Source: Microbulbifer sp. GL-2 (GTDB taxonomy: Bacteria; Pseudomonadota; Gammaproteobacteria; Pseudomonadales; Cellvibrionaceae). From it: a stretch of DNA of 64,000 bases. How positions within the stretch are numbered: the first letter of the stretch is position 1; every line of letters begins with the position of its first letter. The DNA is taken from positions 2,710,001-2,774,000 of the forward strand of contig NZ_AP019807.1 in the NCBI RefSeq assembly GCF_007183175.1, given 5' to 3'. Position numbers and translations under genes: made by a program. A model generated the notes under the pieces. That model was not told the DNA's origin. It made no database searches and saw nothing but the letters and a program-made list of their open reading frames with translations. Positions 18,958 through 27,440 of this stretch are shown here, one piece after another.

Positions 18958-20160
18958 ATGTCAGACTTATCTCTTCCCCCAGTAAGAGGCATTCGCCTCG
19001 CCAGCGTACCCGCCAGGATTAAAGACTGGCAGCGCGACGATCTGCTTCTGATGGAAATTGATGCGGGAGCGTCGGTTTCCGCCACTTTTACCCAGAATTC
19101 TTTTTGTGCAGCGCCTGTGATTGTAGCGAGGGAGCATCTCTCTCAAGGGGCAGTGCGCGCTTTGTTGGTAAATGCGGGTAATGCCAATGCAGCAACTGGA
19201 GCCAGGGGGCTCAGCGATACCAAGGCTTGCTGTGAGGCTGTTGCTGAGGCGCTGAGCATTCGTGCCGAGCAGGTACTGCCTTTTAGCACGGGTGTGATTG
19301 GCGAGCACCTGCCGCTGCAGCGGCTGCTGGATGCCATTCCCAGTGTTGCCGGTCAGCTATCGGAAAGCGGCTGGAATAGGGCCGCGAAGGCCATTATGAC
19401 CACTGACACCCGTCCCAAGACGGTCGTTCGCACACTGGAAATAGGCGGAGAGAAAATCACTATCGTTGGTATTGCCAAAGGCTCCGGTATGGTCAAGCCG
19501 AATATGGCAACAATGTTGGCCTATGTCGCCACAGATGCACATATTGCCCAACCGTTATTAGACAAGATGGTTACAGATGCTGTGAATGCCTCCTTTAATC
19601 GGGTTAGTGTGGATGGAGACACCTCAACCAATGACGCCTGCGTACTTATAGCTACCGGAGCCAGTAGCAGCCGGATTGAGACCTGTGAAGATGATGGCTA
19701 TCCAGAATTGATGGAAGCTATTACCCAGCTTCATATAGAACTGGCCAAAGCGGTTGTGAAAGACGGTGAGGGTGCAACCAAGTTCGTGACTGTGCAGGTT
19801 GAGGGGGCCCGGAGCGGTGCGGAGGCATTACGTGTTGCATTTGAGGTGGGAGAGTCCCCTCTGGTGAAAACGGCACTCTACGCCTCCGATCCCAACTGGG
19901 GGCGCCTGGTAATGGCGATCGGCAATGCTATTCCGGGGGACCTTGATACAGATAAAGTCAATATTTATTTGGATCGGGTACTGGTGGTAGAGGCGGGAGG
20001 TCGAGCAGGTAATTACAGGGAAGAGCAGGGCGAGCAGGTATTCTCTAAACCCGAATTTACCATCCTTATCGAACTTGGCCGCGGTGCTTGTAATGAGCAT
20101 ATATGGACCTGTGACTTCTCCCATGAGTATGTCACCATCAACGCCGAATACCGGACCTGA
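18958..20160 (+). CDS. argJ: Bifunctional ornithine acetyltransferase / glutamate N-acetyltransferase ArgJ
   Basis: Arginine biosynthesis: recycles the acetyl group from N-acetylornithine to glutamate and, in bifunctional versions, makes N-acetylglutamate from acetyl-CoA. 400 aa. The self-cleavage site KPNMATML is present with the nucleophilic Thr at residue 185, so the precursor should split into alpha and beta chains. The C-terminus (WTCDFSHEYVTINAEY) is canonical. Located between secA and mutT as in pseudomonads. Whether it is mono- or bifunctional cannot be told from sequence alone. Confidence 0.96.
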   Translation: MSDLSLPPVRGIRLASVPARIKDWQRDDLLLMEIDAGASVSATFTQNSFCAAPVIVAREHLSQGAVRALLVNAGNANAATGARGLSDTKACCEAVAEALSIRAEQVLPFSTGVIGEHLPLQRLLDAIPSVAGQLSESGWNRAAKAIMTTDTRPKTVVRTLEIGGEKITIVGIAKGSGMVKPNMATMLAYVATDAHIAQPLLDKMVTDAVNASFNRVSVDGDTSTNDACVLIATGASSSRIETCEDDGYPELMEAITQLHIELAKAVVKDGEGATKFVTVQVEGARSGAEALRVAFEVGESPLVKTALYASDPNWGRLVMAIGNAIPGDLDTDKVNIYLDRVLVVEAGGRAGNYREEQGEQVFSKPEFTILIELGRGACNEHIWTCDFSHEYVTINAEYRT

Positions 20161-20170
20161 GGAAGTTGTA

Positions 20171-20572
20171 GTGACCCGTGTTATCCATGTTGCCGTGGGG
20201 GTTGTGCGTCGCCGTGATGGCAAAATCCTGATTGCCCGCCGTCCTGATCACGTGCATATGGGGGGGCGCTGGGAATTTCCCGGTGGCAAGGTCGAAAAAG
20301 GGGAAAGTGTTCAGCAGGCGCTTTCCCGTGAGCTACACGAAGAAGTGGCGATTGAGGTAATTGAGTTGACCCCCTTGGTGGAAATTCGCCACGAATACCC
20401 GGAAAAGACGGTCCTGCTCGATACCTGGCAGGTAACGGCATTTTCCGGCGAGGCCGCCGGCCAGGAAGGGCAGGAGACTGCCTGGGTGGCTGTCCAGGAG
20501 TTGGACCATTTCCAATTTCCAGATGCCAACCAGGCAATTATTGAGGCGATTAAAGCTGCTGAACCTTTGTAG
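20171..20572 (+). CDS. mutT: 8-oxo-dGTP diphosphatase MutT (Nudix hydrolase)
   Basis: Nudix hydrolase that removes oxidised guanine nucleotides from the pool. I start at GTG 20171, with GAGGAAG about 5 bases upstream, giving 133 aa (E. coli MutT has 129); the frame is open further upstream inside argJ, but that would give an odd N-terminal tail. The Nudix box runs GKVEKGE...RELHEEVAI; the usual Gly near its end is Ala here, a small deviation that leaves the catalytic Glu residues intact. It begins 10 bases after argJ and is probably cotranscribed. Confidence 0.9.
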   Translation: MTRVIHVAVGVVRRRDGKILIARRPDHVHMGGRWEFPGGKVEKGESVQQALSRELHEEVAIEVIELTPLVEIRHEYPEKTVLLDTWQVTAFSGEAAGQEGQETAWVAVQELDHFQFPDANQAIIEAIKAAEPL

Positions 20573-20635
20573 TCTATAAATGTGTCATGTGTAACAGCGC
20601 ACCGCCCAGCAGGCCCAGCCTGCAAGGCGTCATGT

Positions 20636-20854
20636 TCAGTTAGGGCGCTGCTTTGTTGGGTCCAGATCGTCACTGAGGACGTCATCGAAAACGGATTCCC
20701 CTGGAATTTTGTGGCCCTCACTGGCCCACTCCCCCAAATCAATCAACTTGCAGCGCTCGCTACAAAAAGGTTTGAACGGAAATTGACTACTCCACTCAAT
20801 GGGCTTTTTGCAGGTGGGGCAGTTCAGGGACGGGGTTTCTTTACTCTTGGACAT
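20636..20854 (-). CDS. yacG: DNA gyrase inhibitor YacG (zinc-binding)
   Basis: Small treble-clef zinc protein; the E. coli homologue binds GyrB and inhibits gyrase. 72 aa. The four zinc ligands are C12, C15, C31 and C35 in the pattern CPTC...CSERC, followed by the conserved LGEWASEGHKIPG segment. Lies downstream of coaE on the same strand, as in many gammaproteobacteria, and converges with mutT. Its C-terminus is acidic and probably disordered. Confidence 0.92.
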   Translation of the reverse strand: MSKSKETPSLNCPTCKKPIEWSSQFPFKPFCSERCKLIDLGEWASEGHKIPGESVFDDVLSDDLDPTKQRPN

Positions 20855-20928
20855 ATATGATCTGGGTATTGTTAACTTGGTTGTAGATTGAAGTTTCGGC
20901 CTTTATTGGGCCAAGAGTTTCCTTGGGG

Positions 20929-21534
20929 CTAATTTTGAATGGAGGCCGCCTGCAGTAAGTATCTTTGATGCAGTATTTCAATCTGACTGCGTAACTCCGC
21001 CAAGCCAGCTGAGTTGTCCAGAACGTCATCAGCCTTTTCCAGTCGCTCCTGTCGGTTCAACTGAGCCGCCATAATTTTGCGAATCTGCTCCTTGTGATTC
21101 TTATCCCTGGCACTGGCCCTTTCTACCTGCAAGCTCTCCGGCAGGTCCACCACACAGATTCTGTCAACCAGCTGGTGCTGGCCCGATTCAATCAGCAGTG
21201 GCGACTCCAGTATCGCATAAGGACTTGAGCCCTGTTCCAGGGAAGAGAGGATCTCCTCGCGTATCAGGGGGTGCAGCAGGCTCTCAAGCCAGGCTCTATC
21301 CTCTGGGGCGTCAAAGATCAGGGTACGCAACTGCGCCCGGTTCAGCTCGCCATTATCCAGTAAAACACCTGCGCCGAAATGCTGGGCAATCTGCTCCAAT
21401 GCAGGTTTGCCGGGCTGCACAACCACTCTAGCGGCCCAGTCTGCATCCACTACATGGATACCCAGCTCGCGAAAGCACTCGGCAGCGGCCGACTTGCCGC
21501 TACCAATTCCGCCGGTTAAGCCTACTCGAAACAA
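20929..21534 (-). CDS. coaE: Dephospho-CoA kinase CoaE
   Basis: Last step of coenzyme A synthesis: phosphorylates the 3'-OH of dephospho-CoA. 201 aa, the family length. P-loop GGIGSGKS at residues 8-15; the DADWAARVVVQPG and HPLIREE segments are CoaE signatures. Transcribed between pilD (upstream) and yacG (downstream); a terminator between pilD and coaE suggests the two are not a simple single unit. Confidence 0.95.
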   Translation of the reverse strand: MFRVGLTGGIGSGKSAAAECFRELGIHVVDADWAARVVVQPGKPALEQIAQHFGAGVLLDNGELNRAQLRTLIFDAPEDRAWLESLLHPLIREEILSSLEQGSSPYAILESPLLIESGQHQLVDRICVVDLPESLQVERASARDKNHKEQIRKIMAAQLNRQERLEKADDVLDNSAGLAELRSQIEILHQRYLLQAASIQN

Positions 21535-21566
21535 TATTCGGTCTCCCTGAACTGAAAACTTGAGGC

Positions 21567-21605
21567 TAAAAAATAATAAACCCGGCCTTTGCCGGGCCGG
21601 GTTTA
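21567..21605 (-). terminator. Intrinsic terminator after pilD
   Basis: Read on the minus strand: TAAACCCGGCC (21605-21595), a 7-base loop, GGCCGGGTTTA (21587-21577), then an AT-rich tail ending in a run of T. It lies between pilD and coaE and should end the pilBCD transcript. Confidence 0.82.
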
Positions 21606-21648
21606 TGTTAAATCACTTACTCTGTGAGAGCTAATTGGGCAGGTCTCG

Positions 21649-22533
21649 TCAGCTGCCAAGTCCAGAGAAGCTCATATACCAGCTTACTATCTGCTCACCC
21701 CACAACATGGCGATCCAACCAGCTCCGGCCAAATAGGGCCCAAAGGCAATTGGTAGTCTGTGGTCCCGCCCCACAGCCAGGCTCCAGGTGATACCGGCAA
21801 TAGCGCCCACGGCGGCAGACAAAAGAATCACCAACGGCAGCATCTGCCAGCCAAACCAGGCCCCAATAGCGGCGAGGATCTTGAAGTCCCCAGCTCCCAT
21901 CCCCTCTTTGCCAGTAACCAGCTTAAAGATATGGAATACCAGCCACAGCGACAGATAGCCAGCGATCGCCCCGATAACCGCATCCTGCAATGGAACAAAA
22001 GTGCCCCACAAATTGATCAGCAACCCACCCCAGAGCAGTGGCAGAGACAGGTTGTCTGGTAATAGCTGCTTGTCAAAATCGATACCAGTGAGGGCGATCA
22101 AGACCCAGGTAAACGCACATCCAGCCAATGCCTGCCAAGTAAAGCCCAGTTGCCACACCACAACTGCGGTGAGAATACCGGTGACCAGTTCCACCATGGG
22201 GTAACGCTTGGAAATGGCTGTACCACAGGAGCTGCACCTGCCACGCAAAAATAAGTAGCTGATTAACGGAATATTTTGCCAGGGTTTGATCTCAGTTTTG
22301 CACTTGGGGCAATGGGAGTGGGGCAATACCAGATTGAAAGGTTTACTCAACTCTTCCTGCGATGCGGAATCAGGTTTTGTGTCGAAGTAACTGTAAAAAT
22401 CCCGCTTGTACTCCCGCTCCATCATAACTGGCAGGCGCAGGATTACCACATTGAGGAAGCTACCTATTAACAGGCCAAAAATAAAAGCGCTGCTCAATAG
22501 CAGCGCAGGATAGTTAGAGATAAGTTCTATCAT
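21649..22533 (-). CDS. pilD: Type IV prepilin leader peptidase / N-methyltransferase PilD
   Basis: Inner-membrane aspartic peptidase that cleaves the short leader of prepilins and N-methylates the new N-terminus. 294 aa, about eight membrane segments. The cytoplasmic zinc-binding loop has two CxxC pairs (CPKC and CSSC), and the catalytic Asp lie in the TGIDFD segment and the GAGDFK (GxGD-type) motif. Last gene of pilB-pilC-pilD; 6 bases after pilC. Confidence 0.96.
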   Translation of the reverse strand: MIELISNYPALLLSSAFIFGLLIGSFLNVVILRLPVMMEREYKRDFYSYFDTKPDSASQEELSKPFNLVLPHSHCPKCKTEIKPWQNIPLISYLFLRGRCSSCGTAISKRYPMVELVTGILTAVVVWQLGFTWQALAGCAFTWVLIALTGIDFDKQLLPDNLSLPLLWGGLLINLWGTFVPLQDAVIGAIAGYLSLWLVFHIFKLVTGKEGMGAGDFKILAAIGAWFGWQMLPLVILLSAAVGAIAGITWSLAVGRDHRLPIAFGPYLAGAGWIAMLWGEQIVSWYMSFSGLGS

Positions 22534-22539
22534 GAATAA

Positions 22540-23754
22540 CTAGATTACTTTTCCGAGCTGGAAGATTGGAAGATACATGGCAATAAGAAGGCCACCAACT
22601 AATACACCGAGAATAGACATAATCATAGGCTCAAGAAGCGTGGTTAAATTATCAACGGCATTATCAACAGCTTCTTCATAAAAGTCTGCAGCTTTACTAA
22701 GCATCTCATCCAGTGCTCCGGATTCCTCACCGATAGAGGTCATCTGCACCAGCATGACGGGATAAAGACCAGATTGGCGCATTGCGCTATTGAGGGGGAT
22801 ACCTGTGGCAACTGAATCGCGTATTCTTAGAGTTGCTTCTTCGTAAACACAATTACCAGTGGCACCTGCAACGGATTTAAGTGCATCAATTAAGGGAACA
22901 CCTGAAGCAAAAGTCGTGGATAGGGTCCTGGCAAACCGAGCGGCAATAGAATTGTAGGTAATTGGCCCTAACACTGGTAATTTAAGCATCAACTTATCAA
23001 AAAATTGCGCTACACCTCTATTGCGCTTTTTAGCTTCGATAATCCCCCCCACTGAAAAAACTATGCTAAATAGAGCTATAAACCAGTAGGCTTGCATCCA
23101 TTCAGAGATGTTAACTACAAATTGAGTAAATGCAGGCAAATCCGCACCAAAGCCCGCAAAGGTTTCAGCGAACTGAGGTACAACCTTTATTAAAAGGATT
23201 GATGTAACAATGATCGCGACCACAACTACCGCAAGAGGGTACGTCATTGCCTTTTTAATTTTCGCCTTGAGTGATTCCGTTTTTTCCTTATAAGTGGCAA
23301 TACGGTCGAGCATGGTTTCAAGGGCACCTGATTGCTCTCCGGAGGCTACTAAATTGCAGAATAAGTTATCGAAATAAAGTGGGTGTTTACGTAGGGCATC
23401 GGCAAAAGCAGTACCAGAAGCTACATCATCACGAATTTTAAAAATCAGGTCTTTCAATCCTTGGTTATCGAGACCATCCGCGACGATTTCGAAACTCTGC
23501 ACCAGGGGAACACCAGCCTTCATCATAGTGGCAAGTTGCCGAGTAAATAGGGCTATGTCTCCCGGTTTTACTTTTTTCTTGCCCCCACCAAATAGCGGTT
23601 TAGGTTTTTTTTGTACGCGACTGGCGATAATGCCCTGCTTGCGTAGCTGCGCTTTTACCAGTGCCGGACTGGTCCCGCTGACTTCTCCCTGAACCTTAGC
23701 CCCTTTGCTATCCACGCCTTTATAGATATACGCTACTGCTGCAGCATTGGCCAT
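22540..23754 (-). CDS. pilC: Type IV pilus inner-membrane platform protein PilC
   Basis: Polytopic assembly platform that couples the PilB motor to pilin insertion. 404 aa with two repeated GspF domains (about residues 70-195 and 270-395), each holding the conserved FxxxLATMxxxGVPLxxSF-like pattern, and three strong TM helices. The N-terminal 60 residues (AYIYKGVDSKG) match the family. A gap of 156 bases separates it from pilB and contains two short hairpins (around 23824-23838 and 23852-23878), unusual spacing in this operon. Confidence 0.96.
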   Translation of the reverse strand: MANAAAVAYIYKGVDSKGAKVQGEVSGTSPALVKAQLRKQGIIASRVQKKPKPLFGGGKKKVKPGDIALFTRQLATMMKAGVPLVQSFEIVADGLDNQGLKDLIFKIRDDVASGTAFADALRKHPLYFDNLFCNLVASGEQSGALETMLDRIATYKEKTESLKAKIKKAMTYPLAVVVVAIIVTSILLIKVVPQFAETFAGFGADLPAFTQFVVNISEWMQAYWFIALFSIVFSVGGIIEAKKRNRGVAQFFDKLMLKLPVLGPITYNSIAARFARTLSTTFASGVPLIDALKSVAGATGNCVYEEATLRIRDSVATGIPLNSAMRQSGLYPVMLVQMTSIGEESGALDEMLSKAADFYEEAVDNAVDNLTTLLEPMIMSILGVLVGGLLIAMYLPIFQLGKVI

Positions 23755-23910
23755 AGTATTTATTCCTGATTCTTTCTCTGGCGGAGCTTACGCCATATCT
23801 GATATCTATTTTGCTCTGGAGAGCCCTGAAGCTCAGGGATAAGGCGAGCAGTGTAGATACCTGCCTCATCTATCTACAGAATTCAATTTGTAGAGGCTTA
23901 CTTCACATGT

Positions 23911-25623
23911 TTAATCCTTGGTCACTCGGTTGGCTTCTTCCAAACTGGTAATACCCATCACCACTTTGCGCAGTGCTGAGGTTCTTAGGTTGTTAAAGCC
24001 ATCTTTGCGAGCCTGGTCGGCAATCTGAATCGAGTTGCCGCCCTCCATTATAATTCTGGAGATGCTATCAGTGATGCGAACCACTTCATACACGCCTACG
24101 CGCCCCTTGTAGCCCTTGGAGCAGTGTTCGCAGCCAACCGGCTGGTAGATTGTCCATTCGCTATTGGGGATGCTTACTGCAGAAAAGCCTTCTGCTTCCA
24201 GCACTTCATTTGGAAGAGTAGCGGCCTTTTTGCACTCGCTACATAAACGCCTTGCCAAGCGCTGGGCGATAATAACACTGACAGAAGTGGCGATATTAAA
24301 AGTAGGCACTCCCATGTTCATCAGGCGTGTGAGGGTTTCCGGGGCGGAGTTTGTGTGTAATGTTGAGAGTACTAAGTGCCCAGTCTGCGCCGCTTTAATG
24401 GCAATCTCCGCGGTCTCCAGGTCCCGAATCTCCCCCACCATCACGATATCAGGGTCTTGCCGCAGGAATGAACGCAGGGCCTCGGCAAAATTAAGGCCTA
24501 CTTTGGAAGAGACGTTGACCTGATTAATCCCTTCCAGATTGATCTCCACCGGGTCTTCTGCGGTGGATATATTCCGTTCAGCAGTATTGAGTATGTTGAG
24601 ACCGGTATAGAGGGAAACTGTTTTGCCTGAGCCTGTTGGCCCGGTAACCAGGATCATACCCTGGGGTTGGGCCAGGGCATCCATATAGATCTTTTTTTGC
24701 TCGTCCTCATAACCGAGCGCATCGATTCCCAGTTTTGCTGAAGAGGGGTCGAGAATTCGCAGAACAATCTTTTCCCCCCAAAGTGTCGGCAGGCTGTTTA
24801 CCCGGAAGTCGATAGCCTTGGTTTTGGACAGCTTCATTTTAATCCGGCCGTCTTGAGGTACTCTCCGTTCTGAGATGTCCATTTTCGACATCACCTTTAA
24901 ACGGGCAGATAGCCTTGTGGCCAGCTGAATGGGTGGCTTGGAAACTTCATGCAGTACACCGTCGGTGCGGAAGCGAACCCGGTAGGATTTTTCATAAGGC
25001 TCGAAGTGGATGTCGGAGGCTCCGGTGCGAATGGCGTCAAGTAGAACTTTATTGACAAAGCGAACAACCGGGGCTTCATCTCCTCCCGGCTCGCTCTCAT
25101 CGTCGGATTCAGATTCGCTCCCCCCCACATTGAGCGAGTCCAGATCCTCATCATCGATACCATCTAGGCCGGCACTAATGTCTCCGCCGTCGGAGAGGTA
25201 GCTTTCAATCGCCTTTCCAAGCTTGTCGGCTTCTACCAAAACAGCGTCTGTGCTGAGGCCGGTGTTGAAGTTAATCTCGTCTAACCCTGCCAGGTTGGTT
25301 GGGTCTGCTACCGCAACAAAGAGGCGATTTCCACGCTTATATAGAGGGAGGGCGAAATGCTTGCTGATCAACTTCTCGTCAACCACTCCCTTGGGAATCA
25401 TTTCGAAGTTATAACAACCGAGGTCAAATAACGGTGTGCCAAAGGCCAGGGAGGCAATATTGGCAAGTTCGCGACTTTTTACCAGCTTGGCTTCAACGGC
25501 ATGCTGGGCAAAAGACTGACCTGCCCGGCGGGCTGCCTTTGAGGCGGAGGCGGCAGTGGTTTCATCGAGGATTTGGTCTGCTACCAGGCGTTTTGCCAGG
25601 CCACTAAGGGGGGAGCTAGTCAT
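23911..25623 (-). CDS. pilB: Type IV pilus extension ATPase PilB
   Basis: Cytoplasmic hexameric secretion ATPase that powers pilus elongation. 570 aa. N-terminal GspE/MshE-type domain (about 10-140), an acidic Ser/Asp/Glu-rich hinge (about 155-185), then the ATPase core with Walker A GPTGSGKT (328-335), Asp box (AEDPVE), Walker B IVMVGEI (near 393-399) and a His box (TLHTN). The tetracysteine zinc site is C461/C464 and C498/C501. Divergent from pilA. Its start is near 25623. Confidence 0.97.
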   Translation of the reverse strand: MTSSPLSGLAKRLVADQILDETTAASASKAARRAGQSFAQHAVEAKLVKSRELANIASLAFGTPLFDLGCYNFEMIPKGVVDEKLISKHFALPLYKRGNRLFVAVADPTNLAGLDEINFNTGLSTDAVLVEADKLGKAIESYLSDGGDISAGLDGIDDEDLDSLNVGGSESESDDESEPGGDEAPVVRFVNKVLLDAIRTGASDIHFEPYEKSYRVRFRTDGVLHEVSKPPIQLATRLSARLKVMSKMDISERRVPQDGRIKMKLSKTKAIDFRVNSLPTLWGEKIVLRILDPSSAKLGIDALGYEDEQKKIYMDALAQPQGMILVTGPTGSGKTVSLYTGLNILNTAERNISTAEDPVEINLEGINQVNVSSKVGLNFAEALRSFLRQDPDIVMVGEIRDLETAEIAIKAAQTGHLVLSTLHTNSAPETLTRLMNMGVPTFNIATSVSVIIAQRLARRLCSECKKAATLPNEVLEAEGFSAVSIPNSEWTIYQPVGCEHCSKGYKGRVGVYEVVRITDSISRIIMEGGNSIQIADQARKDGFNNLRTSALRKVVMGITSLEEANRVTKD

Positions 25624-25862
25624 GGAGGAAACCGCTGTTATTTTGCCGCACTCTCAAGCTGAGTTAAGTCGAGGGTGCTGCTGTCTAATTTTTGTTCCAA
25701 TGATGATTGTGACAAAGGAGCTAAGAGTGAGACAAATATAGCGAATAAAGTTTATTGAGCCAATCTAAGCATTTGTGCGGACCTTGCAACATACGATGGA
25801 TGTCGAAAAGTGACGTTTTTTGTCAGCTATTGAGTTGGGCTGTCAATAATTTTGTAACTTGT

Positions 25863-25898
25863 AAGTGAGATTCCGTATCAGTGATTGCCATCTCACTT
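25863..25898. promoter_or_regulatory. Inverted repeat upstream of the pilA promoter (possible activator site)
   Basis: Perfect 9-bp arms AAGTGAGAT (25863-25871) and ATCTCACTT (25890-25898), centre to centre 27 bp, placed 35-70 bp ahead of the sigma-54 element. A PilR-type activator site would be expected in this position; the protein that binds is not shown by sequence. Confidence 0.4.
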
Positions 25899-25931
25899 GT
25901 GAAAACAAGCGAGTGTCTCGTCTTGCCAAAC

Positions 25932-25948
25932 TTGGCACAAACCTTGTA
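25932..25948 (+). promoter_or_regulatory. Sigma-54 (RpoN) type promoter of pilA
   Basis: TTGGCAC at 25932-25938, five bases, then TTGTA at 25944-25948. The GG and TG dinucleotides are 11 bases apart, as the -24/-12 class requires (consensus TGGCAC-N5-TTGCW; one mismatch in the -12 element). It is about 60 bases before the pilA ATG. RpoN- and PilR-dependent transcription of pilA is established in Pseudomonas. Confidence 0.7.
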
Positions 25949-26009
25949 TCTTGTTTGGCGACTTCCTCACGGGATTCACTTTTAAAAAGTCTGTATGGAG
26001 ACGGTTACA

Positions 26010-26426
26010 ATGAAAAAGCAACAGGGTTTTACTCTTATTGAATTGATGATCGTAGTAGCGATTATCGGTATTTTGGCTGCAGTAGCGATTCCAGCATATC
26101 GTGAGTATGTTGCTACCTCTCACGGTGGTGCGGCGATGAAAGGTGTGGGCGGATTTGTCACCAAGGCTCAGGCTTGTATCCAGACTGGTATTGGATGTAA
26201 AACTTTGGGAGATGAGATCACGGCCAATAAAGCCACTTTGACTGCGTCAGCAACTGTAGCTGAAGCTACACCTGTTGATTTGACCTGGGATGATGGCACT
26301 TGTACTGTAACTGCTGCTGTTACTGCAGATGGTGCTGTTACTTATACCGCCAATACAAAAGATGCAGCAGCTGCTACTCAAAACCAGTGTGAAGAAGGTG
26401 CTGGTGTTGCGCTAACAACTCCGTAA
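26010..26426 (+). CDS. pilA: Type IV major pilin PilA
   Basis: Structural pilin. Start at ATG 26010 (GGAG 9 bases upstream), not the earlier in-frame ATG at 25995. 138 aa precursor: a 6-residue leader MKKQQG, the cleavage site G/F, mature Glu at +5, then the hydrophobic alpha-1 helix. Four Cys in the mature part (an ACIQ...GC pair, GTC and NQC) could give two disulfides. The globular part is Thr/Ala-rich. Divergent from pilBCD, which supply its motor, platform and leader peptidase. Confidence 0.95.
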   Translation: MKKQQGFTLIELMIVVAIIGILAAVAIPAYREYVATSHGGAAMKGVGGFVTKAQACIQTGIGCKTLGDEITANKATLTASATVAEATPVDLTWDDGTCTVTAAVTADGAVTYTANTKDAAAATQNQCEEGAGVALTTP

Positions 26427-26474
26427 TTTCCTAGTTGTTGCTTATAATTTAGCAAGCGGCTATTAGTAACGAGT

Positions 26475-26508
26475 TAAAAAAATCCCCGGCTTCCGGGGAT
26501 TTTTTTTA
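26475..26508 (+). terminator. Intrinsic terminator after pilA
   Basis: AAATCCCCGG, 3-base loop, CCGGGGATTT with eight T after the stem. About 50 bases after the pilA stop, and immediately before the next gene. Confidence 0.92.
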
Positions 26509-26542
26509 GTTGATGATCGTCTCCGATGGAGAAGCTAAGCTG

Positions 26543-27376
26543 ATGTTTGAACTACTTGTGATGTCGTCAGAGGCGCTTGCTAAGGCATTGTCGAGTCTTT
26601 TGCTTCCCGCAGTTATTTTTTTTCTCTTTTCATTGCTTGTTAAGGGTAGAGATACTTTTGAGGCTATAAAAGGTTGTTTTTCTGAGAATATACAGAATCT
26701 TTTTTGGTTGACGTTAAACACAGTACTCGTGACGCCGTTATTGGTTTTACTCTATCGCTGGGTGAGTTTGTCAGGTGTGACACTGGATTATATGGAGATG
26801 CTTTGGTCGAGTATGCCAAGTTTTATCGTGGTTTTTTGTGCTGTTTTTTGTGGAGACTTTATAGGTTATTGGCGTCATAGGCTGGAGCATACGAGATTTT
26901 TGTGGCCGGGCCACTTGATCCATCATTCCGACAGGAAAATGTCATGGCTTACACTTGAGCGTTTTCATCCAGTAAATCGTCTAACCACTTTTTTGATTGA
27001 TGGTTCATTATTATTATTTCTTGGCTTTCCCCCTTATGCGGTCATTGCAAATAGCCTGATCCGTCATTATTACGGTTTTTTTATTCATGCGGACTTACCT
27101 TGGACTTATGGCTGGTGGGGGAAGATTTTTGTCTCCCCTGTAATGCATCGCTGGCACCATGCGGAAGAAAAAGCCGCACATCACACTAATTTTGCCACCG
27201 TTTTCTCTGTTTTTGACCAATGGTTTGGCACATATAGAGTGCCGGGCTTATGTAATAAACGACTAGGGGTTTCTAATAGAGTGGGTGCTAGCTTGATAGG
27301 CCAGTTATGCTACCCATTTAAAGTTGAAGCTTATCGGAAAAGAGTGGACCAGTATGGAGATCAGCAGATAAATTGA
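26543..27376 (+). CDS. Fatty acid hydroxylase / sterol desaturase-superfamily membrane protein
   Basis: Non-heme di-iron membrane oxygenase of the superfamily that includes sterol desaturases, C4-methyl oxidases and carotene/fatty acid hydroxylases. I start at ATG 26543 (GGAG about 11 bases upstream), giving 277 aa; TTG 26510 and ATG 26513 are also in frame but have no Shine-Dalgarno and touch the pilA terminator. Histidine clusters are complete: HRLEH, HLIHH and HRWHH, between four or so hydrophobic helices. AT-rich and with codon use unlike the GC-richer neighbours, suggesting later acquisition. Substrate not predictable. Confidence 0.8.
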   Translation: MFELLVMSSEALAKALSSLLLPAVIFFLFSLLVKGRDTFEAIKGCFSENIQNLFWLTLNTVLVTPLLVLLYRWVSLSGVTLDYMEMLWSSMPSFIVVFCAVFCGDFIGYWRHRLEHTRFLWPGHLIHHSDRKMSWLTLERFHPVNRLTTFLIDGSLLLFLGFPPYAVIANSLIRHYYGFFIHADLPWTYGWWGKIFVSPVMHRWHHAEEKAAHHTNFATVFSVFDQWFGTYRVPGLCNKRLGVSNRVGASLIGQLCYPFKVEAYRKRVDQYGDQQIN

Positions 27377-27440
27377 GGATGGGTAAGTTGATCAACTACC
27401 TGCATCTTTGGCTGGGTCTCCTATAGTTCTTGGCATTGTA

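Larger units (their letters stand above)
25624..26009. other. pilB-pilA divergent intergenic region (386 bp)
   Basis: No gene. It contains the pilA sigma-54-type promoter (25932-25948), a 9-bp inverted repeat upstream of it (25863-25898) that could be an activator site, and presumably the pilB promoter on the other strand, which I could not place. The sequence is AT-rich compared with the flanking genes. Confidence 0.7.
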
